This document shows, in pieces, positions 11,442 through 54,039 of a stretch of DNA of 64,000 nucleotides. The DNA lies in assembly GCA_030340625.1 (NCBI GenBank), contig JAOPHQ010002843.1:600001-664000 (forward strand). Reading direction: 5' to 3'. Position 1 is the first letter of the stretch. Each line of letters starts with the position of its first letter. A program made the position numbers and the translations under genes. The notes beneath the pieces are model-generated. The model was not told the DNA's origin. It searched no databases and worked only from the letters and a program-made list of their open reading frames with translations. The DNA comes from Merluccius polli. Lineage: Eukaryota; Chordata; Actinopteri; Gadiformes; Merlucciidae.

Positions 11442-11575
11442 CACACACACTTTCATCATAGACATAGTGATAGGACAGAGAAAGGCATTTTCTGTGGATA
11501 GTACATGCCTTTCTCTGTCTGTTTCGTCATATCACTATGTTTATGATGAAAGTGTGTGTGTGTGTGTGTGTGTGT
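11442..11575. repeat. Long hairpin flanked by inverted microsatellites
   Basis: 11442-11473 (CA repeat then ctttcatcatagacatagtg) pairs with 11529-11560. 11474-11487 GACAGAGAAAGGCA pairs perfectly with 11506-11519. The loop is 18 nt with one about 9-nt bulge. The CA tract on the left mirrors a TG tract on the right. Confidence 0.85.
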
Positions 11576-11681
11576 GGGGGGGGGGGGCGTATTTAATATG
11601 GGTTGAATATATATTTGTTTACCTTTTCCTCACTGGCCATGCCCAAGAATGAGGCCCTGTTTTGGTATAATATGAACTTTC

Positions 11682-11961
11682 GGTAATACTTTATATTAGG
11701 GACCACATATTCACCATTAACTAGTTGCTTATAAGCATGCGTATTGGCTCTTTATTAGTAATTATAAAGCACTTATTAATGCATTATTCTGCATGACCAT
11801 ATTATACAACTATTAGCCCATTAACTTTAATATTAGAGTTTCCCCTCAATAACCTCCTAATTACTGCTTAATGATAGTAAGTAAGGAAGTTGTTGTACAT
11901 AAATTACGATCTTGGCAACTAGTTAATGGTGAAAATGTGGTCCCTAATCTAAAGTGTCACC
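11682..11961. mobile_element. 280-bp MITE with 8-bp TSD
   Basis: Inverted ends of about 45 bp (GGTAATACTTTATATTAGGG on the left; the right reads GTGGTCCCTAATCTAAAGTG). GAACTTTC is duplicated at 11674-11681 and 11962-11969. An 8-bp TSD points to a hAT-type transposase acting in trans. Confidence 0.85.
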
Positions 11962-11969
11962 GAACTTTC

Positions 11970-13199
11970 CTGTCCCCAAGTTACCTTTTAATCTCCCCTG
12001 ACCGTCCAGTGACTCCTCACGCCCTCCACCCAGCATCCTGCTCTGAGACCGTGAACACATGCAAAACCACTCAGGTTCCACCCAGATGCACATGGGCCAG
12101 GAGATCAACACATAGATTAATGTCTACAATTGTTTTCAGTACCGCTGTGTTTACGTGTATAAATGCTGTTGAATGAAAAACATAATTGTCTTCTTAAGTA
12201 AATACCCTTTGTTTTTTCGTTTATTCTTAGAAAGTAGGCTATAGCCGCAGTTTGGTTGTGGGTTCTTTATTTGCATGAATGTCGAAGGATCAGTGATGGC
12301 TTACTTTTTCTGGCAACTGGCAAAATATCTTTTAAATTACTTTTTTTTCATCTATCATTAGGCAAGGGTTACACACTATTGTGTTCACCTTCAGTAGTCC
12401 CACATGGCCCACACAACTAGGATATGAGCTGCATATGAATTCCCATGATCACAGGAACTGAAAGTGTGCTCACTATATCTGATATCTACTGTATCTGACT
12501 AAATCTGATAATCTCTGTCATGGTAGAGGAAATGAGGAAACAGGTGGTTTTAAATCATTTTGGCCTGGTTTTTATGTTTTACTGATGAAATGTTTCACTT
12601 TGACAGTAGGTTTGAGTGGTTATGAGTGTTGCGTAACTATTGCATATTAGCGAGAGAGATAATTAATCAAAACAGGTTCTTGCGATCAGACGCTGCATTT
12701 TTTATTGTTTTAAAAACGGATCTTTATTTCATGCAGTCACACTTCTGAATGAAGTGAGTGAGTTATACTGTGTGTTGTGTAGTGCTGTTTGTTAAGAAAG
12801 ACTACATTGAGAAAGCCACTATACCATGAGATGTAGTAACATTGTGGTTGCATTGCTTGTACCACCACCATGCACTCGTTCGTTTTATTCTGTTACACCA
12901 CAAATGCACCTGTTTCTCAGTTCACCAGCTGTGTGGAAGTAAACTGTGGCCTAACTCATATTGAACAAAAGTTCAATGAGTTAGAGATGTTCCACCGTTT
13001 TTCGATACTTTAATGGTCTCCAATTTGCCTAACAAAACTAAAAAACTGCCTTTAAATGCATTCTGTGGGTCAAAATACGCCTATTTTCATTCCCCTCAAT
13101 CTCCCAGCAAATGACTTTTTCCTGGGACTTCCGGTTTTTCAAAAAACTACAAGCGCTTTGTCAGCACCCTGAGCCCTCCCCTCCCAGCAAAATCACTGG
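11970..13199. other. rhbdf2 intron 1 sequence, no feature seen
   Basis: No long open frame, repeat or splice-bounded exon was recognised. A small inverted pair AACTCATATTGAAC / GTTCAATGAGTT sits at 12953-12981. Confidence 0.6.
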
Positions 13200-13422
13200 C
13201 CAGCTTGGAGTTTGGCGTTGTGAGATTTAGTTGCCTTGTTGTTGTCAGCCTGAAGAGCTACACAAGATTTTTACAATGGCTGCTAGCAATGACTACCAAT
13301 CTACAGATCAAATGAGGACTAACTTCAGCCAAGTCTTACTGAGTGGAAGGAATGACAAATATTTTTTTGAGCCATAATACACCGAAGAGGAAATCTTACA
13401 GCGGGGATGACAGCAGGTAAAT
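13200..13422 (+). pseudogene. Relic of a transposon-encoded N-terminus
   Basis: ATG at 13276 opens MAASNDYQSTDQMRTNFSQ, then reaches FFEP, a stop, YTEEEI and a CAG|gtaaat donor. The FEP...YTEEE pattern resembles proteins repeated many times in fish genomes in mobile DNA (P2X7-like C-terminal type). It has a premature stop. The assignment is tentative. Confidence 0.35.
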
Positions 13423-14139
13423 GTGCAACAGCGTGTTCAGAGTCTTGTTGTTTAGCGTCGCTCATTCAAGTAATAACGTATCGCTGCGTGGACAAATAGT
13501 TTTACAGCTATGTTTATAAATGCAGTTTACTCGTGCACATTCAGCGTCTCATTCAATGCATACAGTAGCAATGCTTGTATACATGCAGCACAGAAGTTTG
13601 CAAACAGGGTTTATGGCGATGTTTATTTATGCAGTATTGCTGTTACTAAACTACCATTTTCGGAGTTTACTCATGTAGTCTTAGCAAAACAGAACTCTGC
13701 AGCAGCTACAGAAGACGGTACAGACCAGTCCATTATACAATACAAACCCACCAGCTAATGTGGAAGCGGGACCTTGCACAATCTGTTATCAACTGTTACA
13801 GACCATGTATATATTCTAATAACTGTTGTAGACCATGATATGTTATAATAACCGGGACAGGATCTATTATAACAATGCAGACAGGATTGAAGAAGGTCAG
13901 CAAATGTACAATAGTTAGTTTCAAGACCATGTTGGACTTTCTTTTCTCTGGAGGCTTTCTTTATGATGCATGCAATGATATGCAGGCAACTCACTATTGC
14001 AAATAATATCGTGTATTGATACAAAGCTTGTAGTTTTTAATTAATTACTTTATAATTGAAATGTAAATAAGGACATGCATATACTTTTGGGTCATATGTT
14101 GGGCTTACAGCTACTGTTTTACAACAGTCAATAGCTTGT

Positions 14140-14270
14140 TTGTTTATTTGTTTATTTATTTAAAAGGGACAGTGTACATTAATCAACACGTCCATTACAT
14201 AGGACATGTAAATGTACCAGATTTAGTTATACAAACTTTTTCATCTGTAGTCCCTGGCAGGTTGATGTTA
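14140..14270. repeat. Fish retroposon fragment
   Basis: Contains aaaagggacagtgtacattaatcaac and tgtaaatgtaccagatttag, strings common in fish LINE/SINE tails. It is followed by a tandem duplication. Confidence 0.4.
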
Positions 14271-14275
14271 GAGAA

Positions 14276-14697
14276 AACATACAAAAGCATAAAAGCAAGC
14301 ACAACAGTTAGACATGATTGACATTGACATTACATGGCCAAGGACACAGATGACAAAGACATAATGTAACATGCCAGAATAAAATGATTAAGAATGGGAA
14401 GAATAACAAACAAAAACATAAAATAGTTAAACATGGAACTCTTAAACAGTTAGTAAGCTCACAATCACAAACAAGAAGGAGAAAACAACAAACAAGAACA
14501 TACAAAAGCATAGAAGCAAGCACAACAGTTAGACAGATGATTGACATTAACATTACATGGACACAGACTAAGATGACAAAGACATGCCAGAATGAAATGA
14601 TTAAAAATGGAGAGAATAACAAACAAAAACATAAAATGGTTAGACATGGAACTCTTAAACAGTTAGTAAGCTCATTATCACAAACAAGAAGGAGGTT
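14276..14697. repeat. 221-bp tandem duplication
   Basis: The block starting near catacaaaagcata at 14278 is repeated from 14499, with small indels and the same internal landmarks (acaaagacat, gaataacaaacaaaaacata, ttagtaagctca). Two copies. Confidence 0.85.
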
Positions 14698-14850
14698 AGT
14701 TTAGCAATACCATACTCAAGGTAACACATTACCTATGGTTACATGTTTGTTTGTCCAGTAGCCATTGCTTTATGGATTTAGTGAAGTAGTTACATGTAAA
14801 ATGTGATGGCAGCCGCTTTAGCAACTATCCTGACCAACCAAGCACGGAAC

Positions 14851-15103
14851 AATGAGACGGCATGATGTTATCCACATCATCCACAGGTCGACAAATATAA
14901 ACAATGAGACGGCATGATGTTATCCACATCATCCACAGGTCGACAAATATAAACAATGAGACGGCATGATGTTATCCACATCATCCACAGGTCGACAAAT
15001 ATAAACAATGAGACGGCACGATGTTATCCACATCATCCACAGGTCGACAAATATAAACAATGAGACGGCATGATGTTATCCACATCATCCACAGACAAAT
15101 ACA
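14851..15103. repeat. Minisatellite, 52-bp unit, about 5 copies
   Basis: Units start aatgagacggcatgatg at 14851, 14903, 14955, 15007 and 15059. Near-identical; the last lacks ggtcg. Confidence 0.95.
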
Positions 15104-16912
<1,809 letters not shown>

Positions 16913-16913
16913 G

Positions 16914-16974
<61 letters not shown>
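16913..16974. repeat. (TA)n microsatellite at Tc1 left end
   Basis: About 60 bp of TA directly before the Tc1 inverted end. Tc1 elements insert at TA, so the tract may be the target or grown from the TSD. Confidence 0.95.
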
Positions 16975-16976
<2 letters not shown>

Positions 16977-16979
<3 letters not shown>

Positions 16980-18190
16980 TCACCAGCCACTTTATTAGGT
17001 ACACCTTGCTAGTACCGGGTTGGACCCCCTTTTGCCTTCAGAACTGCCTTAATCCTTCGTGGCACAGATTCAACAAGGTACTGGAAACATTCCTCAGAGA
17101 GTTTGGTCCATATTGACATGATAGCATCACGCAGTTGCTGCAGATTTGTCGGCTGCACATCCATGATGCGAATCTCCCGTTCCACCACATCCCAAAGGTG
17201 CTCTATTGGATTGAGATCTGGTGACTGTGGAGGCCATTTGAGTACAGTGAACTCATTGTCAAGAAACCAGTCTGAGATGATTCGCGCTTTATGACATGGC
17301 GCGTTATCCTGCTGGAAGTAGCCATCAGAAGATGGGTACACTGTGGTCATAAAGGGATGGACATGGTCAGCAACAATACTCAGGTAGTCTGTGGCTTTGA
17401 CACGATGCTCAATTGGTACTAATAAGCCCAAAGTGTGCCAGGAAAATATCCCCCACACCAATACACCACCACCACCAGCCTGAACCGTTGATACAAGGCA
17501 GGATGGATCCATGCTTTCATGTTGTTGACGCCAAATTCTGACCCTACCATCCGAATGTCGCAGCAGAAATCGAGACTCATCAGACCAGGCAACGTTTTTC
17601 CAATCTTCGATTGTCCAATTTTGGTGAGCCTGTGCGAATTGTAGCCTCAGTTTCCTGTTCTTAGCTGACAGGAGTGGCACCCGGTGTGGTCTTCTGCTGC
17701 TGTAGCCCATCCGCCTCAAGGTTCGACGTGTTGTGCGTTCAGAGATGCTCTTCTGCATACCTCTGTTGTAACGAGTGGTTATTTGAGTTACAGTTGCCTT
17801 TCCATCAGCTCGAACCAGTCTGGCCATTCTCCTCTGACCTCTAGCATCAACAAGGCATTTGCGCCCACAGAACTGCCGCTCACTGGATATTTTCTCTTTT
17901 TCGGACCATTCTCTGTAAACCCTAGAGATGGTTGTGCGTGAAAATCCCAGTAGATCAGCAGTCTCTGAAATACTCAGACCAGCCCGTCTGGCACCAACAA
18001 CCATGCCACGTTCAAAGTCACTTAAATCACCTTTCTTCCCCATTCTGATGCTCGGTTTGAACTGCAGCAGATCGTCCTGACCATGTCTACATGCCTAAAT
18101 GCATTGAGTTGCTGCCATGTGATTGGCTGATTAGAAATTTGCGTTAACGAGCAGTTGGACAGGTGTACCTAATAAAGTGGCCGGTGAGTG
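16977..18190 (-). mobile_element. Tc1-family DNA transposon, apparently full length
   Basis: Inverted ends CACTCACCAGCCACTTTATT (16977) and, reversed, CACTCACCGGCCACTTTATT (18190 inward) extend for about 30 bp through AGGTACACCT. TATATA lies on both sides, consistent with a TA TSD. The element is 1214 bp, has one uninterrupted transposase gene, and sits in rhbdf2 intron 1 in the opposite orientation. Confidence 0.95.
17009..18043 (-). CDS. Tc1-type transposase, intact open frame
   Basis: The 344-residue protein cuts and pastes its own element at TA dinucleotides. Residues 1-60 hold a helix-turn-helix (ISETADLLGFSRTTISRVYREW region) and about 85-125 a second DNA-binding part. The catalytic triad is D155 (in WSDESRF), D246 (in FQQDNAPCH) and E281 (in PDLNPIEHLWD). 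Exactly 34 residues separate D246 and E281, the Tc1 DD34E pattern. The glycine-rich GGGGVLVWG box is present at 190-198. Length matches the family (about 340 residues) and there is no stop or frameshift. Activity is an inference; a mutation at a key non-catalytic residue could still inactivate it. Confidence 0.96.
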   Translation of the reverse strand: MGKKGDLSDFERGMVVGARRAGLSISETADLLGFSRTTISRVYREWSEKEKISSERQFCGRKCLVDARGQRRMARLVRADGKATVTQITTRYNRGMQKSISERTTRRTLRRMGYSSRRPHRVPLLSAKNRKLRLQFAQAHQNWTIEDWKNVAWSDESRFLLRHSDGRVRIWRQQHESMDPSCLVSTVQAGGGGVLVWGIFSWHTLGLLVPIEHRVKATDYLSIVADHVHPFMTTVYPSSDGYFQQDNAPCHKARIISDWFLDNEFTVLKWPPQSPDLNPIEHLWDVVEREIRIMDVQPTNLQQLRDAIMSIWTKLSEECFQYLVESVPRRIKAVLKAKGGPTRY

Positions 18191-18226
18191 TATATACACA
18201 CACACATACACACACACACACACACA
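18191..18226. repeat. (TA)/(CA) microsatellite at Tc1 right end
   Basis: TATATACACACA-type repeat directly after the right inverted end. Confidence 0.9.
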
Positions 18227-18814
18227 GGCCAGGGGTCATCACTGAGCATAACCAACATCAAAGTCTCAATATATCAAACCAGTATCCTATATTGAACTCA
18301 GCTGACCAAAAAGAGGATGTTGGTGAAGTTCCCGTTGAAAAAAAACAGCTTGGTCATGCACACAGCTTGCTGTTACATTACGAACAATGTGCTCCATTTA
18401 AGCCTTAGGTTTAGTCTGAGGTACTAAGCTACGGGAGGACTTGCTAGCTTCTGTACAAACACTGGTTTTAGAATATGTTCAATCACTATCAATCCATCAT
18501 CAAATAAATTTTTTATCTAAGGCACTCGGCCTGCGGCCTCATACCTACGACTGAATCACAGCCATGCTGATATTCAGTATAACAGCACGACCTCGCGTGT
18601 GATATTGCTTTTATACAACATTTTTACAAGCGCCATTTATTAGTTGACAGTAAGTGACAACAGATTATGATTTCTTGGTTTTTTTAAACATTTATTTGGC
18701 TCCGCCAACACAAATAGTTCTGCATTTTTTTTGTGCAACCAGTGAAATAAGAATATATTGATAGATAACGATCATTGATGTAATTAACTGTTAAAACATT
18801 AAAACCTTTACATT
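18227..18814. other. Intron 1, includes part of a fish MITE-like repeat
   Basis: The part at about 18515-18640 (ggcactcggcctgcggcctc, cagtataacagcacgacctc) resembles a palindromic repeat frequent in fish, but I could not define its ends. The rest shows nothing. Confidence 0.35.
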
Positions 18815-18985
18815 ACAATTACATTTAGCAGACGCTTTTGTCCAAAGCGACATACAATAAGTACATTTGTCAGAAGAAAGTGCAACAATATATCGCTGTC
18901 GGTACAGTAAGGATTTTACTAGAACAAGTTTCAAGCACGTCCAGTGGCTAAGTTAACCCATTGCTAAGTTAACCCATGGCACTCA
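18815..18985 (-). mobile_element. L2-like LINE 3' end only
   Basis: Nearly the same as 26273-26415: catttagcagacgcttttgt, aatatatcgctgtcggtacag and ctaagttaaccca. A 5'-truncated insertion with no coding part. Confidence 0.75.
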
Positions 18986-21064
18986 TGGAATGCCTCTTGT
19001 CCAATGAAATGACTCGGTCTGATCTGTTGTATAACACCGTTGTCATGCAAACTAATGATTCTGTTGACCAATCAACGGTCTGCAGTGTTTCTAGCTTCAC
19101 CTTTAAGTTCCGGGTCAGTGTGCTAGCAGCCTAAGCAGAGGGGTCGCAAAAAACAGGACTGAACAGAACTGAACTGATCGGTTCTATTGGTACCATCCAC
19201 AACTTTGGCCAATGGAAATGTGAAAATACTGAGCTAGACTGTTTGGTGGAAACGAGGCTTTAGAGGCTTTGCGATAGGCTCGCCCTCACACATGTGCCCC
19301 TGGGAATCTAGGCTCCAGCTCCCAGTGACACCCTCCCCCCTGACCTGACATGTAGATAACCGGAATAACCAGGTAGAAAGAACAATGGATGAATTCATAA
19401 TATCTCATGATCATCATGAAATACAGTCCCACCCTACCGTAGTCTACCATGTTGTCTGCACCTCCTCTTATGTGGACATATTCAGGTCCATCATTCACTG
19501 GCCGAACCCTTGCTCTGCTTCTGCGTAATTCTACTGAAAGGAAACTCAATGGGCACTTGGAGATGGCTGTATCTTTGTCCTCTGTCCATCTTCTGTAATT
19601 GTGGTGTAGTAGGGCATCTTCTCGTCATTGTAAGTAGTAGGTGTTAGCGTAGGTGTGAGCGAGTGAACCTGAGCAGCTGGAGGAGTAAGGTTTCTGAAAG
19701 TAGCTCTTCATTCCAGTGCTGGAGGGGGTCTGGGGTCTGCTCTGCCCCACCCTCACTACTAGAAGTACATTTTATTGCCTTCACATTATAAAAAAAATAG
19801 AATTTAGATCAGAGCATAATTCCTATAGAGGCATGCATTGTTTTGAAGCTTGACAATCTCAACCAAATTTGCTCCTGGGCCATGGGCAGTCATGCCGTTA
19901 CGCCTGTTTGCAAACTGATGCGGTGTCAGCTAGCAGCATTGAACTCACCAGACCGGATGGACATATTGTAATCTGTGTCGGTGATGTGGTAGACTACAGC
20001 TTCTAGTAGCAGGAGATGAGTAGAACTGGGAAATGCATCATGTGGTGGCCATAATGGGCCTTCTTTTGGCCAATCCACTGCCCTTTTGAAGCCATTCTCA
20101 GCAAATGAAGAGTCAGTGGGGGTAACATATAGGCTCTTTTTCTTCTATTATAATTATGGCTCAAACACACACATGCAGACATGGGGGGAAAAATGGCTTA
20201 ACCATGGTGACTAACTGTCTGGGGGAACATTACAGAGGTGGCAAGTGTACACACACACACACAAACACACACTACAAAGGAAGCAAAATTTCTATGCATC
20301 ATGATGAAATGACAAAAGATGATGTCATTCTGGCCTTGCCATTAGTAGACATGAGCGTGTCAGTGCTGTGAGTGAGTCAATGTGCCTGCTCTGCAAACTG
20401 CACTCTAATGACTATTGGTTCCGGTACTTCACATGGCTTCCAGACCGAACTAGTGGCTTAGCACCCCATCGCTCTACTTGCAGCACCTTAGCACTGCCGC
20501 TTCACACGCTGCCCGGCTTTTAACCGTTCACAGGAATACTTGCCTCTCGAAATAGATCTGCTTTGAAAAGCATCCAAATGACAGAGGAATGAGTGACAAA
20601 TCGCATTTAGCTGTGTGGTGAATTGCATCAATACTGATTGAATATTAAATACGGGATGCTATCCTACCCATCTACTCGTGTTTAAAGTGCAGCTTGTATT
20701 AGTATTTTTGAGGGATTATGCTGATTATACTATTAGGTGGGACATTTGTGTATATATATATTTTTTGTGTGTATATTAGCCTAAAGTGAATAGCATAATG
20801 TGCCTATCCGTGTGTGTGTATTGCTGAGAAACAGTTAATGATTAGTAATGTGTACCAAGCAAACATGCCCTCATGTACCCAGTCTGCCTGCTGTCCTGTT
20901 GTCGGTCAACACGGGGAGAAATGAAAGTAGAGACACATAACGGAATCTCATCTAGTTAATCAAATCACCTGTCAACTAGGTAGAGCAGAATACAAAGCTA
21001 GTACAACATTATCTAGTGTCCCCCTTCCCACTATATATTTAATGGCAAATTAAAAAAATAAAGT
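18986..21064. other. Intron 1 sequence, little seen
   Basis: About 2 kb with no gene. 19130-19260 contains a cggttctattggtaccatcc / gtggaaacgaggc motif of a common fish DNA-repeat type, ends not defined. A (CA)n of about 20 bp lies near 20250. Confidence 0.45.
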
Positions 21065-21126
21065 CTCTCTCTCTCTCTCTCTCTCTCTCTTCTTTCTCTC
21101 TCTCTTTCTTCTTTCTCTCTCTCTCT
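21065..21126. repeat. (CT)n tract
   Basis: Pure and slightly interrupted CT repeats. Confidence 0.95.
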
Positions 21127-21365
21127 GCGGTGATGGACTGTGGTCTGCAAGTCTGAGCAGCACACTGTGTCCATTAGGTAAACCCCTGCCTATTTAATTA
21201 TCTAAGTGGATGGGTGTGTACAACAGTCCCATGGGGCACATGCACAAGATCTCCCTCCCCTCCCCCTTCATCATCCTCCACTCTGTTAGCCCCCATCATC
21301 ATCTGCTAAAGCTCTGGTGTTGGTCTTATAGTGTGTTTTTAGAGTATGGCTAAATTAAAAGGAAG

Positions 21366-21512
<147 letters not shown>

Positions 21513-21599
21513 CTGTAATCGTTCCTTGCTGTGGAAAAGAGGCCGCCTTCTTTCCTGGGTGTCAGATTTCCCCCCCCCCCCCCCCCCCCACTCCTGCTT

Positions 21600-23202
21600 G
21601 CCATTCAGGCCGCTGAGGCCATGGCCTTCTACCTTTCCACTGATCTATGAGCTGTCCAGGTCTTTCTGGATCGGTGTGACAAGTGCGATCATAAGTGGTG
21701 TCTGTGAGAAACGGCTGAGCTCAGAGGGAAAGACTCTACTGTTGTTACTGTTGGTAAAGGCTGGCCTGGCGGGGATATGTACTACTGTGTGGCGATGTCA
21801 TGTCGGGGCGCAGTACAGTACTGTGGAAATGGTAGTTTGTACTATTGGTTCAGCTATTCACGAAAAACAATGTGAATGGGAGTTTCTTTGTGTGCACTGT
21901 GCAGGTGCTGTGTTGAAAGGATAGGTGGAGCTATAAATACAAACATGCTTGAGGTTTAGGCTGTTATGTCGTGTATGAATGTACAGTTGACTCATGATTC
22001 ATAATTCATGTATCTATGAATTTGTCGAGTAGAATAGTGGTGTACTTGTGTCGGCATGATGGAGAGAGGGAAACAATCTATTCATCACCAGAATAGTCTT
22101 ATATCGATCTATGGCACTCGGGGATGTTGTTTACATTCTGAACACCTGATCTATCGTTTGCTATTGGGTTACAGCTGTTTGTTATTAAGTACAATGATGT
22201 GTTGGATAATAGAGATTCAAGGTGCTTCAGCTGATATCTCAATAATGGGCACACTGAATTTGAAGATGTACAATTGATGTGATTACAACAAATCAAACGA
22301 ATAGTGATGACCTTATGTATGCTTTTGATGAAGCTGTATTGCAGGAGTGATTTGTGTTATTGGACCTGATAATGGTAACTGTTTTTACATTTGCCAGTTA
22401 TTTTGAAATGACCAGAAAGCTAGCACAATCAAATGTGTCTTTGATCAATTATTCAATTGGCTCAAACTGATTGATGGAAACTAAAAGCTGAGTGTGACTG
22501 GAAAATGCACTGAAACCAAGGCTTTGGAAATCAATGCTCTGGGCTTTTAATACTTTTACAAGGTTTCTGTCTTTTTAATAGAACAACGTTCCTGGATTTG
22601 CTGAAAACAAGGACTTTAAAGTCCCTGTAAAGCAAAAGTGTGCTTTACAGGGATGTGCTTTGAGTTTGTCACACCACAGAAAAATGTGTGCCAAATTTGA
22701 ATTTGTGTTGTGGCAATTTCTTTGAGATATTGAGTCTAGGACAGATGAGACTTCTAAATGTTAAAGTAACACACACTAGTTGTAGAAGTATAAAAATATT
22801 TAATGTATATAAGAGAACCTTCTCTAACAGAATGCAGTCCAGATCCTAATGTCACACGAGTATTTTATACTATAATTTTAAGTTTGGCCCCACCCAGGAA
22901 CCCAAGATGAGATTAACATATTGTGCCACAGAGTTTTTTTATCTCTGAAATTGAGTGTGCCACCTTTTCCTTCTTTAACAGACAGAAGACAGTCAATACC
23001 ACATATGCCACTACAATTGCATGAGTTAGGAACTGGTCGACATAACCTATTCAAAAGTAAATGCCCATGTACAATCTGGGTGTACAGTAGAGCAGTTGAG
23101 ATCATATTGTATTGTTGAGTGGGCTGAGTGCGTTGGGGGTATACGGGGGGGGTAAACGCTGGGGGCATGTCCGCTGAAGGCGCTGAAATCACACCCAATC
23201 AT
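21600..23202. other. Intron 1 sequence
   Basis: No gene. A perfect 11-bp stem CCCTGTAAAGC / GCTTTACAGGG lies at about 22623-22652, typical of a MITE end. Confidence 0.45.
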
Positions 23203-23283
23203 AGGGGAGCCTGTAACAGTTGAAATTGCGTGGGAGCCTGTAACAGTTGAAATTGCGTGGGAGCCTGTAACAGTTGAAATTGT
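23203..23283. repeat. 27-bp tandem triplication
   Basis: gggagcctgtaacagttgaa plus attgcgt, three copies in a row, last with one change. Confidence 0.95.
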
Positions 23284-23603
23284 GTGGTGCACCTGTGTTG
23301 CCGTCATTAGACAGCGCATTAGTTTTAGTAAGTTGTGCGGAGCACATGTCACAGACGGATGCATATTGCAACGCTCCTATTTTATCCTTTTGCCCCTCAA
23401 CTCAATGGTGACATTGTTGTTACGTGTGGCCTCTGTTTTGTTCATGTGTGATAAAATAGTAGCCATACAACCAGGCTTGGTAAGGTTGTGGAAATCCCAG
23501 TAACAGCGTGTGTTTTTTACGCTCTCTGAGCTGCCTCAACCCTGAACACGGACCCGAATTGTTACAAGCCTCTCAAGTGTCAAATACCACTACGACCTGA
23601 AAA

Positions 23604-23735
23604 ATGGATGCTCCTTCTAGCAGTGTTATTGGACTTGTGCAGCCGTACATGTTTGAGCCACCAGAGCCAGAATCCAATTCGTCGGAGGACACTGACCTCC
23701 CCGAGAACCAACCTTGTTCCTATCAGTCCAAGTGA
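23604..23735 (+). pseudogene. Small open frame of transposon type (PYMFEPPEPE)
   Basis: A 43-residue frame MDAPSSSVIGLVQPYMFEPP... with an acidic tail. The PYxFEP motif resembles the N-terminus of a protein multiplied in fish genomes. It is related in kind to the relic at 13200-13422. Probably a transposon remnant. Confidence 0.3.
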
Positions 23736-24065
23736 TAACTTGTGATTGAGAGGGAGAACCAGTGATGCTAATGCACTCTAGTTGTTGTGTTAGGGGTGTC
23801 ATCGAGCCACCAATAAATCCTGAACACAAAAAAACAGGGAAAAACAGAAAAAAATGAGTAATAATTGAATTTTCACATGTTTTCAGCAATTACTTTCTAA
23901 TGTGTATAATGTGTTTAGAATCAACTTGCTTGTGGACTTTAAGTAAGCCTAGCGCATAGGAAGTTGGCTACCAAGGCAGTCAGAAGTGGGTGGTCTACTC
24001 ATTTGTTCTAACACCTAAGGTGGGACCTATGTGTGATAACACAAACAAACATCCTGTTTGAATAA

Positions 24066-24067
<2 letters not shown>

Positions 24068-24112
<45 letters not shown>
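24068..24112. repeat. (TG)n microsatellite
   Basis: About 22 TG units. Confidence 0.95.
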
Positions 24113-24115
<3 letters not shown>

Positions 24116-24164
24116 ATACTTGAAATATTTTTGTAGCTACCCCAATGTTGATTTGTTCTCAGCC

Positions 24165-24210
24165 TCACTTATGAGTCACTTTGGATAAAAGCGACTAAAT
24201 GTTATGTAAA
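24165..24210 (+). repeat. Isolated L2/SINE 3' tail
   Basis: agtcactttggataaaagcg / actaaatgttatgtaaatg is the reverse complement of the catttagcagacgctttt tail seen at 18815 and 26273. Confidence 0.6.
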
Positions 24211-24554
24211 TGTTTACATGATGTCTCGTGACCCACACCCACCACAGCCTTCTGTCTGTCTCAACATCTAAACAGGTTTTTACTTGCAGGGGCAGTTAAT
24301 GGCTTTGAGTTCATCATGTACAGAAAGCTGCATGCTAATGACCTTTTCCAACCACAAAAACAATGATGTCCTAACTTGGACCTAATGATACCGTAATAAC
24401 ATAAGAGTCTAACACAATCCTACATACTCTAATACAGTGGGATTTGCCTGTTAAGATATCACATGTGGGAGTGTCCACTGAAATTCCCTGAAACTGTCTG
24501 TTAGGCATCTGGTCAGAAACTAAAATGCATTTCCTCCTTTCCAGAACCCACACC

Positions 24555-54039
<29,485 letters not shown>

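Noticed and set aside
14849..15103. CRISPR-like spaced repeats
   Set aside because: The whole 52-bp unit is repeated with no unique spacers, and the genome is a vertebrate's.
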